From assembly GCA_946479055.1 (NCBI GenBank), contig CAMLEX010000318.1:1-6195 (forward strand): a stretch of 6,195 bases of DNA. The letters are read 5' to 3'. Below, piece after piece: positions 6,040-6,195 of this stretch. Both the position numbers and the translations under genes were made by a program. Under the pieces are notes generated by a model, which was not told the origin of the DNA, ran no database searches, and saw only the letters and a program-made list of their open reading frames with translations. The DNA comes from an uncultured Bacteroidota bacterium. GTDB lineage: Bacteria > Bacteroidota > Bacteroidia > Chitinophagales > Chitinophagaceae. Numbering within the stretch: the stretch's first letter is position 1; the number at the start of each line of letters is the position of its first letter.

Positions 6040-6195
6040 ATAATTGACAACAGACAATATGCAATTGGGAAGAGCTGTTTTTAATCGGCTATATTTTAAA
6101 TATATTTTATGTTCCCGGCAGCATTACTACTATCATCGCCCACTACCGTCCCGTTAAACTATCAAACAGGGAAGGTAGTTTGCTAACTTCTTTGG
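6040..6195. other. Downstream region without a convincing gene
   Basis: I see no clear terminator, RNA gene or convincing ORF after the transglutaminase-like gene. There is an A/T-rich near-palindrome (ATATTTTAAATAT) around 6090-6110. At the right edge AAACTATC (6156-6163) can pair with GGTAGTTT (6174-6181), with one wobble pair. On the minus strand one frame is open from the edge down to a TAG at 6143-6145; it could be the last 16 codons of a leftward gene, but it is too short to judge. Confidence 0.3.

Noticed and set aside
6090..6112. A/T palindrome after the cluster as a terminator
   Set aside because: A stem with one-base loop and only A-T pairs, and no following T-tract of the expected kind.
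6059..6157. Possible 32-codon small ORF after the transglutaminase-like gene
   Set aside because: Short, rich in Arg/Tyr/His without pattern, no supportive leader, and length expected by chance.
6143..6193. Minus-strand frame open to the right edge (tail ...KLPSLFDSLTGR then stop)
   Set aside because: The composition is protein-like, but 16 codons cannot establish a gene; it needs the sequence beyond the edge.

Overview
The window looks like chromosome of a Bacteroidota species, probably near Chitinophagaceae. The reasons are the sequence character of the aspartyl-tRNA synthetase tail, an AT-leaning base composition, and A/T-rich start contexts with almost no Shine-Dalgarno sequences. An intergenic CCCCTAAAGGGG palindrome next to TTTAAACT-type repeats also resembles dispersed elements I recall from that group. 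The placement is by recognition, not by a search.

Left part (1-903, + strand): the C-terminal 138 codons of aspS, then a 161-residue four-helix membrane protein whose ATG overlaps the aspS stop by one base. Its own stop shares a TTAA with the stop of the next gene, which runs the other way.

Middle (900-2297, - strand): an exported, membrane-anchored trypsin/HtrA-fold serine protease. It has an intact His-Asp-Ser triad, a large insertion between His and Asp, a TPR-like hairpin and a C-terminal transmembrane helix. A divergent spacer of about 330 bases follows (2298-2628). It carries several inverted repeats and ends in a hairpin plus T-tract that looks like an intrinsic terminator, placed only about 20 bases before the next start codon.

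Right part (2629-6039, + strand): a three-gene cluster encoding a circularly permuted ATP-grasp enzyme (former DUF404/DUF407), an alpha-E protein (former DUF403) and a transglutaminase-like cysteine protein. This trio is a recurrent bacterial gene neighbourhood. Comparative genomics (Iyer, Aravind and colleagues) predicted it to make and process a peptide or amide-linked product: the ATP-grasp forms the amide bond, alpha-E acts as helical partner, and the transglutaminase-like protein cleaves or transfers. To my knowledge the product is unknown. All catalytic motifs I can read are intact, so the system is probably functional here. It is the most interesting content of the window, together with the hairpin in front of it and the palindromic element inserted between its first two genes. 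The last 156 bases hold no convincing gene.
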